DNA from: Deltaproteobacteria bacterium
Lineage (GTDB): Bacteria > Myxococcota_A > UBA796 > UBA2385
DNA: 43,156 nt
Direction: 5' to 3'
NCBI GenBank assembly: GCA_018401435.1
Contig: JAGYJW010000056.1
Location: forward strand, 1-43,156
Shown here: piece by piece, positions 26,271 to 35,065 of the stretch
Layout of the letters: each line of letters opens with the position of its first letter
Position numbering within the stretch: position 1 is the stretch's first letter
Position numbers and translations under genes: made by a program
Notes under the pieces: model-generated
Database searches by the model: none
What the model saw: the letters and a program-made list of their open reading frames with translations, nothing else
Told to the model about the DNA's origin: nothing

Positions 26271-27425
26271 TCAGCCCCCCAGCCGCGCCAGGATCACCTG
26301 CGCCGCCCGGGCCACCGCAGGGTCCTGCTGCTGCCGGGCCGCCCGGTTGAGGTGGGGGATGGCGGCCGAAGGGTGGCCCTGCTCCACCAGCACCCGGCCG
26401 GTGAGCAGGCTGGCCCGGGCCGCCAGGACGGGGTCCTGGCCGAGGGCGGGGCGGCCCCGAAGCCAACCCAAGGCCGCCGCGGGCTGACCGGCGTTGGCCA
26501 GCCAGGCCGCCACCTGCAGGGCCTCGGCGGCGGGCAAGGCGGCCCGGGCGGCCGGATCCAGCGTCGCGGCAAGAAGCACCACCTCGTCTCGATCGCCCGA
26601 GGTCAGTGCCGCGCGCAAAGCGGCCGCGGAGGCCTGGTTTCCCGCCCGACCGCGGGCCAGCCCGAAGCCGCTGCGGGAGACCCCCAGGCCCAGCAGCGCG
26701 CCCGCCGCAAAGCCGCCCAGGTGCGCCCCATGGGCCACCCCGGAGCCCGTCTGGGCAATGAGCCAGGGCACCAGGTTGTCAAAGACGACGAAGGCGCCCA
26801 ATACAAGCCGCGCCGACACCTGCAGCTCGCGGAAAAAGAAGGGTGGGAGAGCAAAAAGCAGCCGAACCCGGTTGGCGGGAAAGAGCACGAAGTAGAGGCC
26901 CAGCACCCCCGAGATGGCCCCAGACGCCCCCACCAGCGGCACCATGGAGTCCCCCGCAAAGGCCCAGAAGCCCAGGGTGCCCGCCAGCCCGGTGCCCAGC
27001 CAGGCCAGCAGGTAGGGCAGCCGACCCAGCCGGTGCTCGACATTGTCCCCATAGATCCAAAGGAAGAGCATATTGCCGGCCAGGTGCATGATCCCGCCGT
27101 GCAGAAACATCGTGGTCAGCAGATCGAGGGCGGCGGGGGCCGCGGGCTTGAAGCCATGGGCGAAGAGGAAGAGGTCGCCCTCCGTGATGCGCGCGAGGGC
27201 GGCGCCGGGATCCGGCCCTTGGGTGAGCAGCTGGGGCAGGGCGCGCACATAGGCGTCCACACGGGGATCGGCGGGATCCGCCCGCAGCACCGATCGCGGC
27301 AGGGTGAGCAGCAGGTGGATGCCTACATTGGCCAGGATGAGCAGCCAGGTGACCCATGCCCGAAAACCCGGCGGGTTGGGCGCATCGCCGATGGGTGTAG
27401 ATCTGACTCTGGGTGCGGCGGGCAC
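26271..27425 (-). CDS. Rhomboid intramembrane serine protease with TPR-like C-terminal tail
   Basis: About 384 residues. The start region reads TPIGDAPNPPGF, like the PIGD opening of many bacterial rhomboids. Next are the membrane segments AWVTWLLILANVGIHLLL and FLHGGIMHLAGNMLFLWIYG (HxxxN), the catalytic serine in GASGAISGVLGLYFVL, and the catalytic histidine in GVAHGAHLGGFAAGALLG. The last ~110 residues are helical, Ala/Leu-rich repeats (AAWLANAGQPAAALGWLRGR, GRVLVEQGHPSAAIPHLNRA) like tetratricopeptides. The start is uncertain: GTG 27425 keeps the PIGD motif but has no good ribosome-binding site and lies inside the upstream subtilase gene, which lacks its own stop. Pairing with a membrane-anchored subtilase hints at substrate processing. 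Confidence 0.85.
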   Translation of the reverse strand: MPAAPRVRSTPIGDAPNPPGFRAWVTWLLILANVGIHLLLTLPRSVLRADPADPRVDAYVRALPQLLTQGPDPGAALARITEGDLFLFAHGFKPAAPAALDLLTTMFLHGGIMHLAGNMLFLWIYGDNVEHRLGRLPYLLAWLGTGLAGTLGFWAFAGDSMVPLVGASGAISGVLGLYFVLFPANRVRLLFALPPFFFRELQVSARLVLGAFVVFDNLVPWLIAQTGSGVAHGAHLGGFAAGALLGLGVSRSGFGLARGRAGNQASAAALRAALTSGDRDEVVLLAATLDPAARAALPAAEALQVAAWLANAGQPAAALGWLRGRPALGQDPVLAARASLLTGRVLVEQGHPSAAIPHLNRAARQQQDPAVARAAQVILARLGG

Positions 27426-28803
27426 CCACAAGCCAAGCGCCCAGAAGCAGCGCCAACAGCGCGCTGTCGGGTCTGGCCCCCAGGCCGGAGCAGCCACAGC
27501 CGCCCTTGGGGTCCTCGGCGGCGGGATCTACCGAGGTCGGCTGGCCCGAATCGGCGGGTACCAGCGCAGAAAGCAGCGCGGCCGGGTCCACCTCACCATA
27601 GCCATAGTAGGGGTGGTGCCCATTCTCGTCGGCGGTCACCAGGGGGGAGGGCACGGCGCTGTCCACCAGCAAGGCGTGCAGCTCGGCCGCAGACAGGGTG
27701 GGATCGACCGAGAGGGCCCAGGCTGCAAGGCCCGCAACCACCGGCGCCGCCGCGCTGGTGCCGCCGAAATTGGTGGTGCGCCCGCCTTCGGGCGCGATGC
27801 TGACCGTGGCGCTGGGGGCGGCGATGTCCACCGCGTCGCCATAGTTGGTGTAGTTGGTGTAACGGCCATAGCTGTCGGTGGCGGTCACGCAGAGCACGTC
27901 GGGCAAGGCCTGAAGCTCGTTGTCGTTGATCTCGCGGTCGTCGTTGCCGGCGGCAAAGACCACGAGCGCGCCCAGCCCGTCCCGGGGCTCGCGGCTGGCC
28001 CGGCCGATGACCTCCTCCAGCACCTGGGGCACGGGGATGGCCCGCGTATATCCCCAGGAATTGTTGATCACGCCGACGTCCTGGGCGATGGCATGTTCAA
28101 AGGCGGCGATGTCTGCGCCAACCGTACCCGACGTCTCCCCCAATAGCTTGATGGGCACCAGGGTGCAGGCCGGGCAGAGGCCCACGATGCCCACGCCATT
28201 GTTGGCCCGCGACGCCACGATCCCACTGACCGCGGTGCCATGTTCGTCGCAGATGCCGCTGCCGCTGCCGCAGAACTCGCCCGCTTCGGGCGAGGGATCG
28301 TCATCGTCGTCATGGGCGTCATAGGGCGCATAGACGGCGTCGGCGAGGTCGGGGTGGGCGATGTCGATGCCCGAGTCGATGACCGCCACCCGCACCGCCG
28401 GATCGCCCAGACTGACGGCATAGAGCGCGTCCATGCCGAGCTGTTCCAGGTACCACTGGCCGGGGTAGTCCGGGTCGTCGAAGTCGGCGGCCACATGGTC
28501 GATGCGCACATCGGGAAAGGCCAGCATGCCGGGCTGGCCATCCAGGAGCTGGGCCAGCGCGATCGCCGCCGCGGCGTCCACCACCGGCACCCGCCAGGAC
28601 CGCCCGCCCAGCCAGCGCGCGCCATCCGGCGGCGCGACATCGGGGTCCAGATGCACGAGAACACCGGGCAACACGTCAAAGGCGAAGCCACCGATGTCGT
28701 AGCGATCCGCCACGGCCGAGATTGGCGTGGGCGGGTGCTGGGGGTCCAGGCGCAGGCCGGCAAAAGCCGCGGAGATGACCAACCACAGGATCGAGATCTG
28801 CAT
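27415..28803 (-). CDS. Subtilisin-like protease with MYXO-CTERM-like tail, no stop codon in frame
   Basis: An S8 peptidase of at least 463 residues. After a signal peptide (ILWLVISAAFAG) come catalytic Asp143 (VAVIDSGID), His188 (DEHGTAVSGIVA) and Ser350 (NFGGTSAAAPVVAG), with Asn287 in FAAGND for the oxyanion. The tail from about residue 434 is GGCGCSGLG, a short linker, the helix SALLALLLGAWLVG and Arg-Arg. This is the Cys-motif / helix / arginine layout of MYXO-CTERM, which anchors proteins and is cut by an intramembrane protease. The frame then stays open into the rhomboid gene (to about 26780) with no protein-like sequence, so a real stop or frame is probably missing here. It is divergent from the HmuY-type gene, with 46 bases between. 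Confidence 0.84.
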
Positions 28804-28849
28804 GACCGCTCTGGTAACGCTTAGACTGCCGCACCGACTGGAGGAAACC

Positions 28850-29661
28850 ATGCGCCTGATCCACTCCCTGCCCCTGCTGCTCAGCCTCGCCTTCGCCTGC
28901 GGCGACAAGGACGACGCCGACAGCGGCTCGGCGGAGCCGATGGCGCCGATGGCACCGACGGCACCGACGGCACCGACGGCACCGACGGCGACGACGAGCT
29001 CACCCCCGCCTGCACAGAGGCCACGGATGTGCCCTGCATAGACGCGCTGATCCTCGACCTCAGCCTGCACGACGACAAGATCAGCGATGGCGAGGTGACC
29101 ACCACCACCGAAGGCGAGGACTTCGTCACCGTCGTGGACGCCTCGGCCGGCGGCTACAACCAGGCGGCCAACAACCCCTGGACCTACATCAAGTTCAGCG
29201 AGAGCGGGGCAACCCGCGTCGATCTCGACGATGAGGCCGCGCTGGAGAGCATGGACTGGGACATGGGCCTGCGCCGCTTCATCCTGCGGCTCAACGGCGG
29301 GTCTTCGGGCCCCTCCTGCGTGGGCGCCGCCGCGCTGCTGGAGTCCGAATACGAGGCGGTGACCGAGGTTCCCGAGGGCATCCGCTTCGCCCCGGACGAC
29401 TACTACACCGACAGCTGCGAGATCATCAACGATAGCAGCGGCCTGCCCAACAGCCCCCAGGTCACGATGGGCGCCTGGTGGTCCTATTCGGCCTGCGTCA
29501 AGACCACCGGCGTGCCCCACCTGATCCAGCTCGCCGACGGCCACATCATCAAGGTGCGGGTGGAGACCTACTACGCCACCGGCCAGGAGGACTGCGACGC
29601 GCGGGACCAGCCCGGCGAAGACAGCGGCGTGATCACCCTGCGCTGGCGGTACCTGCTGTGA
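28850..29661 (+). CDS. HmuY-type haem-binding lipoprotein, one frameshift in the linker
   Basis: ATG 28850 with a strong GGAGG upstream starts a lipoprotein signal ending in AFAC (Cys17). An Asp-rich segment and a GADGADGTDGTDGTDGTDG linker follow, but in a second frame; the frame changes by one base at about 28925-28935. After the linker the domain runs clean to 29661: TVVDASAGGYNQAANNPWTY, IKFSESG, DMGLRRFILRLNGGSSGPSC, and a final RWRYLL. The NPWTYIKF...W...R..I..NGG..G pattern is that of HmuY, the outer-membrane haem-binding lipoprotein best known from Porphyromonas, where it works with a TonB receptor. The stop overlaps the ATG of the next gene (TGATG). Confidence 0.78.
28942..28986 (+). 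repeat. 9-bp tandem repeat GGCACCGAC (GTD linker)
   Basis: Four perfect copies of GGCACCGAC at 28951-28986 and one variant (GGCGCCGAT) before them encode GAD-GTD-GTD-GTD-GTD. Two perfect copies of the same nonamer occur in the other lipoprotein linker at 13581-13598. Confidence 0.9.
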
Positions 29662-31137
29662 TGGTCCCGGGCGCCTGGCTGCTGCTGGTCGGGGCGTCGG
29701 CCCTGGCTGCCCGCCCCGCCGCCGACGGGCGCGCCTGGTCCTTTGACAGCACCGATGTCCTGGACCATGTCGACAGCGCCGAAGGCCGGGTGCGGGTGCA
29801 CTTCAGCGTGGACGGGCCCAGCGTCACGGTGATGACCGACGCCGATGGCTCGGGGGCCCCGGACCTGCCCGAACGCGTGGCCGAACGCGCCGAAGCCGCC
29901 CTCGACCTCTACGCCGCCTTGGGCTTTCGCGCCCCCCTGAGCGAGGCCGACCTGGGCCTGGGCGAGCTGGGGGGCAGCGGAGCGCTGGACGTCTACATGA
30001 TCGACTTCGCCCTCTCTGCAGACGGGCGCTTTGAGACCGATCGCTGTGAGGGCGGGCTGTGCGCCGGCTTTCTGCTGATCGAGAACGACTTTGCCGGCTA
30101 TGGCTACAGCGATCTGGACGTGGCGGTGGATGTGCTCACCAGCCACGAGCTCTTTCATGGCGTGCAATACGCCTATACCGGCCGGCTGCCGGACTGGATG
30201 AGCGAGGGGACGGCGACCTGGGCAGAACGCCGTTTCGACCCCGACTCACGCGACTTCATCGGCTTCTGCAACGCCTATCTGGACGACCCCGGGCGCTCCT
30301 TGGACCGGCCCCCCACCGGGGTGGGATCCGCCTGGATCTACGGCACCGCCCTCTTCTTCGAGATGATGACCGAGCGCCTGGGCGAGGGCAGCGGCGTGGC
30401 CCTGCTCGAAGCCATGGAGGGCCGCGGCGACGATGAAGGCGTGGACGCCATCATGGACGTGTTGGAGGCCGGCGGAGACAACCTCGCGGACACCTGGACC
30501 ACCTTCGCCACCTGGAACCTCGCCACGGGCCGGCGCAACGGCGCCACCACCGAGGGCTGGGCCTTCGCCGCCCAGCTGGGGGCCCCGCCCCTGGAGGTCG
30601 AGGCCGAAGACGGGCTGCTGGACGACGACAACCGCTTCTATCCCCTGGCCGCCACCTACTACCGGCTGGAGCACCCGGGCGGCCCGCTGGCCCTGGCCTT
30701 TGCCGACGACCCCACGGGGCTCATCTTCAGCCTGCACCCGGTGCAAGGCGGGGCCGACGACGGCCCGGTGCTGGACGCCCTCGTGCAGCTCGCGCCCCAG
30801 AGCGCCGGCACCATCGACCTGGGGGACCAGCCCGCCGGCGGCTACCTGCTCATGGGCACCTACCCAGAGCCCGCCGCCGAGAGCGTCAAGGTCCACCTCT
30901 GCCTGGGCGATCCCGACGCGGTGGCCGCCGCCTGCGCGGTGGACCCGGCAGGCGGCGACACGGGCGCCGACGGGGCCGACGACGGCGGGGACACCGGCGC
31001 CCCCATCGCCAGCGACGACGCGCCCAAGACAGGCTGTGGCTGCGCATCTTCCGGGCAGCTCCGGCGCCGCGGGCCTGCTGGCCCTGCTGCCCCTGTTGGC
31101 CCTCAGCCGCCGGCGCGCTCCGGCGGGCGCAGCTTGA
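29661..31137 (+). CDS. MXAN_6640-type zinc metalloprotease with MYXO-CTERM tail, one frameshift
   Basis: A protein of about 491 residues. A signal peptide (AWLLLVGASALAA) is followed by a protease domain. HELFH at residues 162-166 gives two zinc-binding His and the catalytic Glu, and Glu182 in WMSEGTATWAE is the likely third ligand, a pattern shared with MXAN_6640-family putative metalloproteases. The C-terminal part is beta-rich. The tail reads TGCGCASSG, then in a second frame SGAAGLLALLPLLALSRRR and a stop at 31137: a MYXO-CTERM sorting signal split by a one-base shift at about 31045-31060. Translation is coupled to the HmuY-type gene. The last 35 bases overlap the end of the convergent TonB-receptor gene. 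Confidence 0.8.
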
Positions 31138-33321
31138 GCCCCACCATCACGGTGAGCGGGGCCGTGGGCCGCGCGCCCATGGGCCGCCAAGACGTGATCG
31201 CCTGCGAGGCCGTCAGGTTGGTGCCCACCGCATAGAGCTCCAGCCGCCGGGTGGCCTGCACCCGCACCGATGCATCCAACAGAAAGAGGGGCGGGATATC
31301 GGCCTCGGTCACGGGAAAGCGCCCGGCAGCGTCCAGCATTCCGTCTCGCCAGGCCGCCCCCAGGGTGAGATCGGCCTTTTCGGCGCTCAGGCCGGCCCGC
31401 GCGCTGGCCTGGTGCCGTGCAACATAAGGCAAGCTGTCGCCGATCTCCACCGCGCCGAACTGGTCAAAACCCGAGACAAAGCCCGTCTGAAAGCGGCTCT
31501 CCGTCCAGGTGTAGCTGGCGTCCAGGGGGATGGACAGGCCGGCGGGCAGCAGGATCACGAGGCCGGCGGTGCTTTCGACGCCATAGACCTGCACGGCCCC
31601 GCCGTTGAACTGTTGGTCTACCTGGGCCACATCGCAACCACCCGACAGGCTACATTGGCCGGTGAGGTTCTGGTAATCGTTGAAGAAGCCCACCAGCTCG
31701 GCGTGGCGTTCACCCTGGTCCAGGCGGAAGCCGGCCTCGCTATTCCAGGACAGCTCGGGCAGGACAGCGGGGTCCTGGCCGGGGGCCACAGGTGAAAAGC
31801 CCCGGTAGCTGCCCGCAAAGACATCGACCCACGGCGTGATCTCGTAGAGCGCACCCACCGATGGCAGCGGGGTCACCCGTGTCTGCAAGGCTTCGGCGGC
31901 CTCGCCCACCTCCTGGAAGGTGGTCTGCACCGTCTCCACGCGCAGGCCGGGAATGACATGAAGCTTGTCCAGACGCAGATCTTCGTGCAGGTGCACAGCC
32001 AGGGCCCGGGCCATCGCGTCGCTGTCGGTGAGCAGCTCCGCGGGGCCGCCGTCCCGCACCAGCCGCCCATCGGTCATGGCATGGGGGCGCAAGGTCTGGG
32101 TGCGGTGCACGAGGTCCTGGTGCAGGCGCAGGCCGGCCTCCAGGCTGCTGCCCACCCGGTCGCCATTCAGATCCCAAAGCAAGGTGCTCTGCACCCCAAA
32201 GGCATGGAATCGCCGGTCATTGGTGACGATGTCGAGGAGCTGTTCGGGCGAGGCGCTATCCTCCTCACCCCGCAAGATGTCCAGGTAGACCGCGCCTTGT
32301 CCGGTGCTGGGGTCAGCCTGCAACAGGTCGTGCAGATCGGGGCCGCCAGCAAAGCCATCCAGTTTGCGCCAGTCCCGGGTGAGGAAGTGGTGGTAGGCCA
32401 CCGTGCGGATCTTGAGGTCATCGGTGGGCTCTGCGGTCCAGGACAGCTCGGCCTGACTGCGGTCCCACTGCATCAACCCAAGCTGCGTCGCGGCATAGCG
32501 GCGGTAGGGGTCGGCCGCATAGTCGCTGGCGGTCAGCCCCGTATAGGTCTCGTTCGAGCGCTCCTGGGCATAGCCCAGCTTGAGTTGCAGGCTGTGGGCC
32601 GACCCGAAGCGCAGCTTGCCCTTTCCCATCAGCTCGGTGCGGCCGAAACCGGTGGGACCGCCGGTGTCCAGGGTCTTGAAGCCACCCGAACGCAGGTGCA
32701 CGCCTTCGATCAGGCCGCCGAGGTGGTCGCCCTGGGCGCCTCCCCAGGCGTGGGCCTTGGCGCTCTGGTACATGCCGCCGGACAGGTCCACCGCATACTC
32801 GGCGCCTTCGGGCACGGGCCGGGTGCGCAGGTTGATGGCGCCGCCCACCGTGTGGGGCCCGAAGCGCGTGGCAGCAGGCCCCTTGAAGACCTCCACCGCC
32901 GTCATGCGGGTGGTCATCGGGAAATAGTAGGCGGCGGGCGCGGCATAGGGGGCCGGGGCCAGCAGCACCCCGTCCTCCATCAAGGTGATCTTGGCCGATC
33001 GGTCGGAATTGGCGCCGCGAATGCCGATATTGGGCCGCAACCCAAAGCCGTCCTCTCCCCGGGTGGAGATGCCCGGCACCTGGGTGAGCACCCGCTCGAT
33101 GTCGTTGTATTCAAAGGCCTCCAGGGCGGCCTCGTCCACGACCTGGGCCGACCCGGCCACCCGGGGCGTGCCATCGGCGGAGTAGACCACCATGCCCTCG
33201 CCAAAGTCGTCCTCGGGCGGCGCGTCGTCGGCTTCGGCGGCCCGGGCGGTCGGCAGAAGCAGCAGGGCGGCCAGGACCCCGGCCCCGGCCGGCGCAGCAG
33301 CAGGCGCCCCGCGGCCCGCAC
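31103..33321 (-). CDS. FecA-like TonB-dependent outer-membrane receptor
   Basis: A receptor of about 740 residues. The plug domain is clear: VLTQVPGISTRGEDGFGLRP, NIGIRGANSDRSAKITLMED, APYAAPAAYYFPMTTRM and VEVFKGPAATRFGPHTVGGA. The NIGIRG..RSAKITLMEDG...APAPYAAPAAYYFP form is that of ferric-dicitrate (FecA)-type receptors. The rest is a 22-strand-type barrel ending in TVMVGLKL. The signal peptide is only readable if one base is restored: GTG 33321 gives RAAGRLLLR in one frame, then GVLAALLLLPTARA in the receptor frame. No normal start codon exists in the receptor frame itself. It lies directly after the sterol-desaturase-family gene and shares its Fur-box promoter. The substrate could be a ferric chelate or haem. 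Confidence 0.86.
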
Positions 33322-34221
33322 CGGGCCCAGCCAGGCCGAGATCAGGTCGTCGCCGTGGTTTCGAGTGCCCTCGGCCAGGCCGAAGGCCCGGGGGGGCCGG
33401 TCGGCACGAATCAAGCTGCCCCCCATGCGGTCCCAGAGGGCCAGCCAGGTGCCGTAATTGCAGTCCAGGTGTGCATCTTCGACACTGTGGTGAAGCTGGT
33501 GCTGGGCCGGCGACAGCAGCCACCCCTCCACCACCCTGGGAAAGGGCAGCCACAGCTCGCTGTGGCGGATGTTCCCCGTGGAAAGGTTGAGCAGCAAGCC
33601 GAGGGCTGGCACGCCCAGCAGGGTGAGATCGCTGGCCGCGCCGCGAAAGAGGTAGAAGAAGAGCCCGCTGACCAGGCCCGTGACCAGCGCGCCGCGCAAT
33701 TGGTAGAGCGCAGACTCGACCGGGTGGATGCGGTGAAAGCTGAGGGGGCTGAGGCGCTCGGCGCTGTGGTGAACCTGGTGAAAGGCCCACAGCACCGGCC
33801 AGCGGTGCATCAGCCGGTGCAGCCAGAAGCGGCTGAGATCCCAGGCCACAAAGAGGCTGAGGCTGTAGACCGCCGTGAGCAGTGCGGCAGGCGGCGCCGA
33901 CAGCTCGGGCGCCCCGAAGTGCCCATCCAGGGCCCGCACCAGGGCCGTGGCCAGCACCCAGGCGCCGCCCAGGCCGCTGGCCCCCCGCAGCAGGGTGAGC
34001 AGCTGGCGGCCCAGCAGCAGCTGCACATCCAGCCGGGTGGAGGGGTGGCGCAGGAGGGCCCGCGCGCCCGCCCAGGTCCACCCCGGCCGCTTCCACAGGC
34101 CATAGACCGCCGCCACCGCCGCCGAGGCCAGCAGCGCGCCCCACCAGGTCCGGCTGGCCGGATCGGTGAAGGGCGCGATCAGCGCGGTCCACAGGCTGAG
34201 CAGGGCGGGGGGCAGGGCCAT
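33292..34221 (-). CDS. Sterol desaturase / fatty-acid hydroxylase superfamily membrane protein
   Basis: About 310 residues, with hydrophobic helices and the di-iron histidine clusters of the superfamily: HRLMHRWPVLWAFHQVHHS (HxxxH then HxxHH), HRIHPVE and AQHQLHHSVEDAH (HxxHH). Members use oxygen and a membrane di-iron centre to hydroxylate or desaturate lipids. ATG 34221 is the first start of the long frame. The C-terminal end is uncertain: LISAWLGPVRAAGRLLLRR is plausible, but the frame then runs on without a stop into sequence that belongs to the TonB receptor, so a base is probably missing near 33290. An almost ideal Fur box lies 100 bases upstream, so expression should rise under iron limitation. 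Confidence 0.82.
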
Positions 34222-34321
34222 GGGCTCAGACCCCGACCCGCGGTGGAGCGGCCGGTCGCGCGGCGCGCGCTGCCTGGAGGTTCCTGGGGAATGCCGGCAT
34301 CCGGGGCTGCTCCGTGCGACT

Positions 34322-34346
34322 GATAATGAAAGTCGTTTTCATTATC
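34322..34346 (-). promoter_or_regulatory. Fur box upstream of the desaturase / TonB-receptor operon
   Basis: The arms GATAATGAAA and TTTCATTATC are perfect inverted repeats separated by GTCGT. This fits the classical Fur operator (GATAATGAT...ATCATTATC) very closely and stands out as an AT-rich island in GC-rich DNA. It lies 100 bases upstream of the minus-strand desaturase start, in the gap after the thioredoxin terminator, so Fur-Fe2+ would repress that operon. Confidence 0.85.
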
Positions 34347-34381
34347 TACGCAGACTATGTCCCCTCCCGGTCGCGGGCAAC

Positions 34382-34413
34382 AAAAAAGGGGCCCAGGCCA
34401 CCGCCCGGGCCCC
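34382..34413 (-). terminator. Rho-independent terminator of the thioredoxin gene
   Basis: On the minus strand the arm GGGGCCCGGGC, a four-base loop, and GCCTGGGCCCC (one G-T pair) are followed directly by TTTTTT. It lies 34 bases past the thioredoxin stop. It insulates thioredoxin from the iron-regulated operon downstream on the same strand. Confidence 0.88.
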
Positions 34414-34446
34414 CCAAGGGGCTCCAACACCGGATTCAGGCGGCGA

Positions 34447-34836
34447 TCAGGCCTGGGCTTCGGGGTCCCCCTCGGCGTCCTGGGCGGCCTTGGCCTTGGC
34501 CCGCACCTCGTCCACATCCAGCTCGCGCACCTGCTCGACCAGGCTGTCGAGGGCCTGGCGCGGCAGGGCGCCGGCCTGCTGGAAGACGCCCACCTGACCG
34601 CGGAAGACGATGAGGGTGGGGATGCTGCGAATGCCGAAGACCGAGGCCAGCTCGCGCTGCTCTTCGGTGTTGACCTTGGCAAAGACCATATCCGGGTTGT
34701 CGTCGGAGGCGGCCTCGAAGGTGGGGGCGAAGGACTTGCAGGGCCCACACCAGGAGGCCCAGAAGTCAATCAGCACGGTGTCGTTCTTCTCGATGATCTC
34801 GGAGAAGTTCTGGGCGGTCAGCTCGATGGTGGCCAT
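34447..34836 (-). CDS. Thioredoxin
   Basis: A 129-residue cytoplasmic thioredoxin with the fold in order: VLIDFWASWCGPCKSFAPTF contains the active site WCGPC (Cys30, Cys33), SIPTLIVFRGQ holds cis-Pro73, and an extra charged tail (DVDEVRAKAKAAQDAEGDPE) extends past the usual ~108 residues. No signal peptide is present. The start ATG 34836 has a near-perfect AGGAGG six bases upstream, and a strong terminator follows the stop. It is a single-gene transcript, divergent from the esterase gene. It reduces protein disulfides with thioredoxin reductase. The function of the tail is unknown. Confidence 0.93.
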   Translation of the reverse strand: MATIELTAQNFSEIIEKNDTVLIDFWASWCGPCKSFAPTFEAASDDNPDMVFAKVNTEEQRELASVFGIRSIPTLIVFRGQVGVFQQAGALPRQALDSLVEQVRELDVDEVRAKAKAAQDAEGDPEAQA

Positions 34837-35065
34837 GGGGCCTCCTGTACAGGTGCGGGTCGGGGCCGGCCGCCAAGGGGCTCAGTCGGTCCAGCGAAGG
34901 CAGCACCAGCGCGGCCTCCGCATCGTCCCGCAGAAGATAGGCCGGGATCGCGCCGAGGCAAGGGGGGCCGACGCGGCGGGCGCCCCGGGGCCCCGGCCGC
35001 CCTCCGTTCACCTCGCAGAGGCCGCAAGCCGCGCCCGCCGGATAAGGCGCCGGCAAGGAGTGCCC

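Noticed and set aside
26780..27414. Continuation of the subtilase as a subtilase-rhomboid fusion
   Set aside because: The continued frame is not the rhomboid frame and reads as low-complexity noise; a missing stop or frameshift is simpler.
34766..35065. Possible extra minus-strand gene upstream of thioredoxin
   Set aside because: A short stretch looks protein-like, but there is no start with a ribosome-binding site, and the thioredoxin gene has its own strong site.
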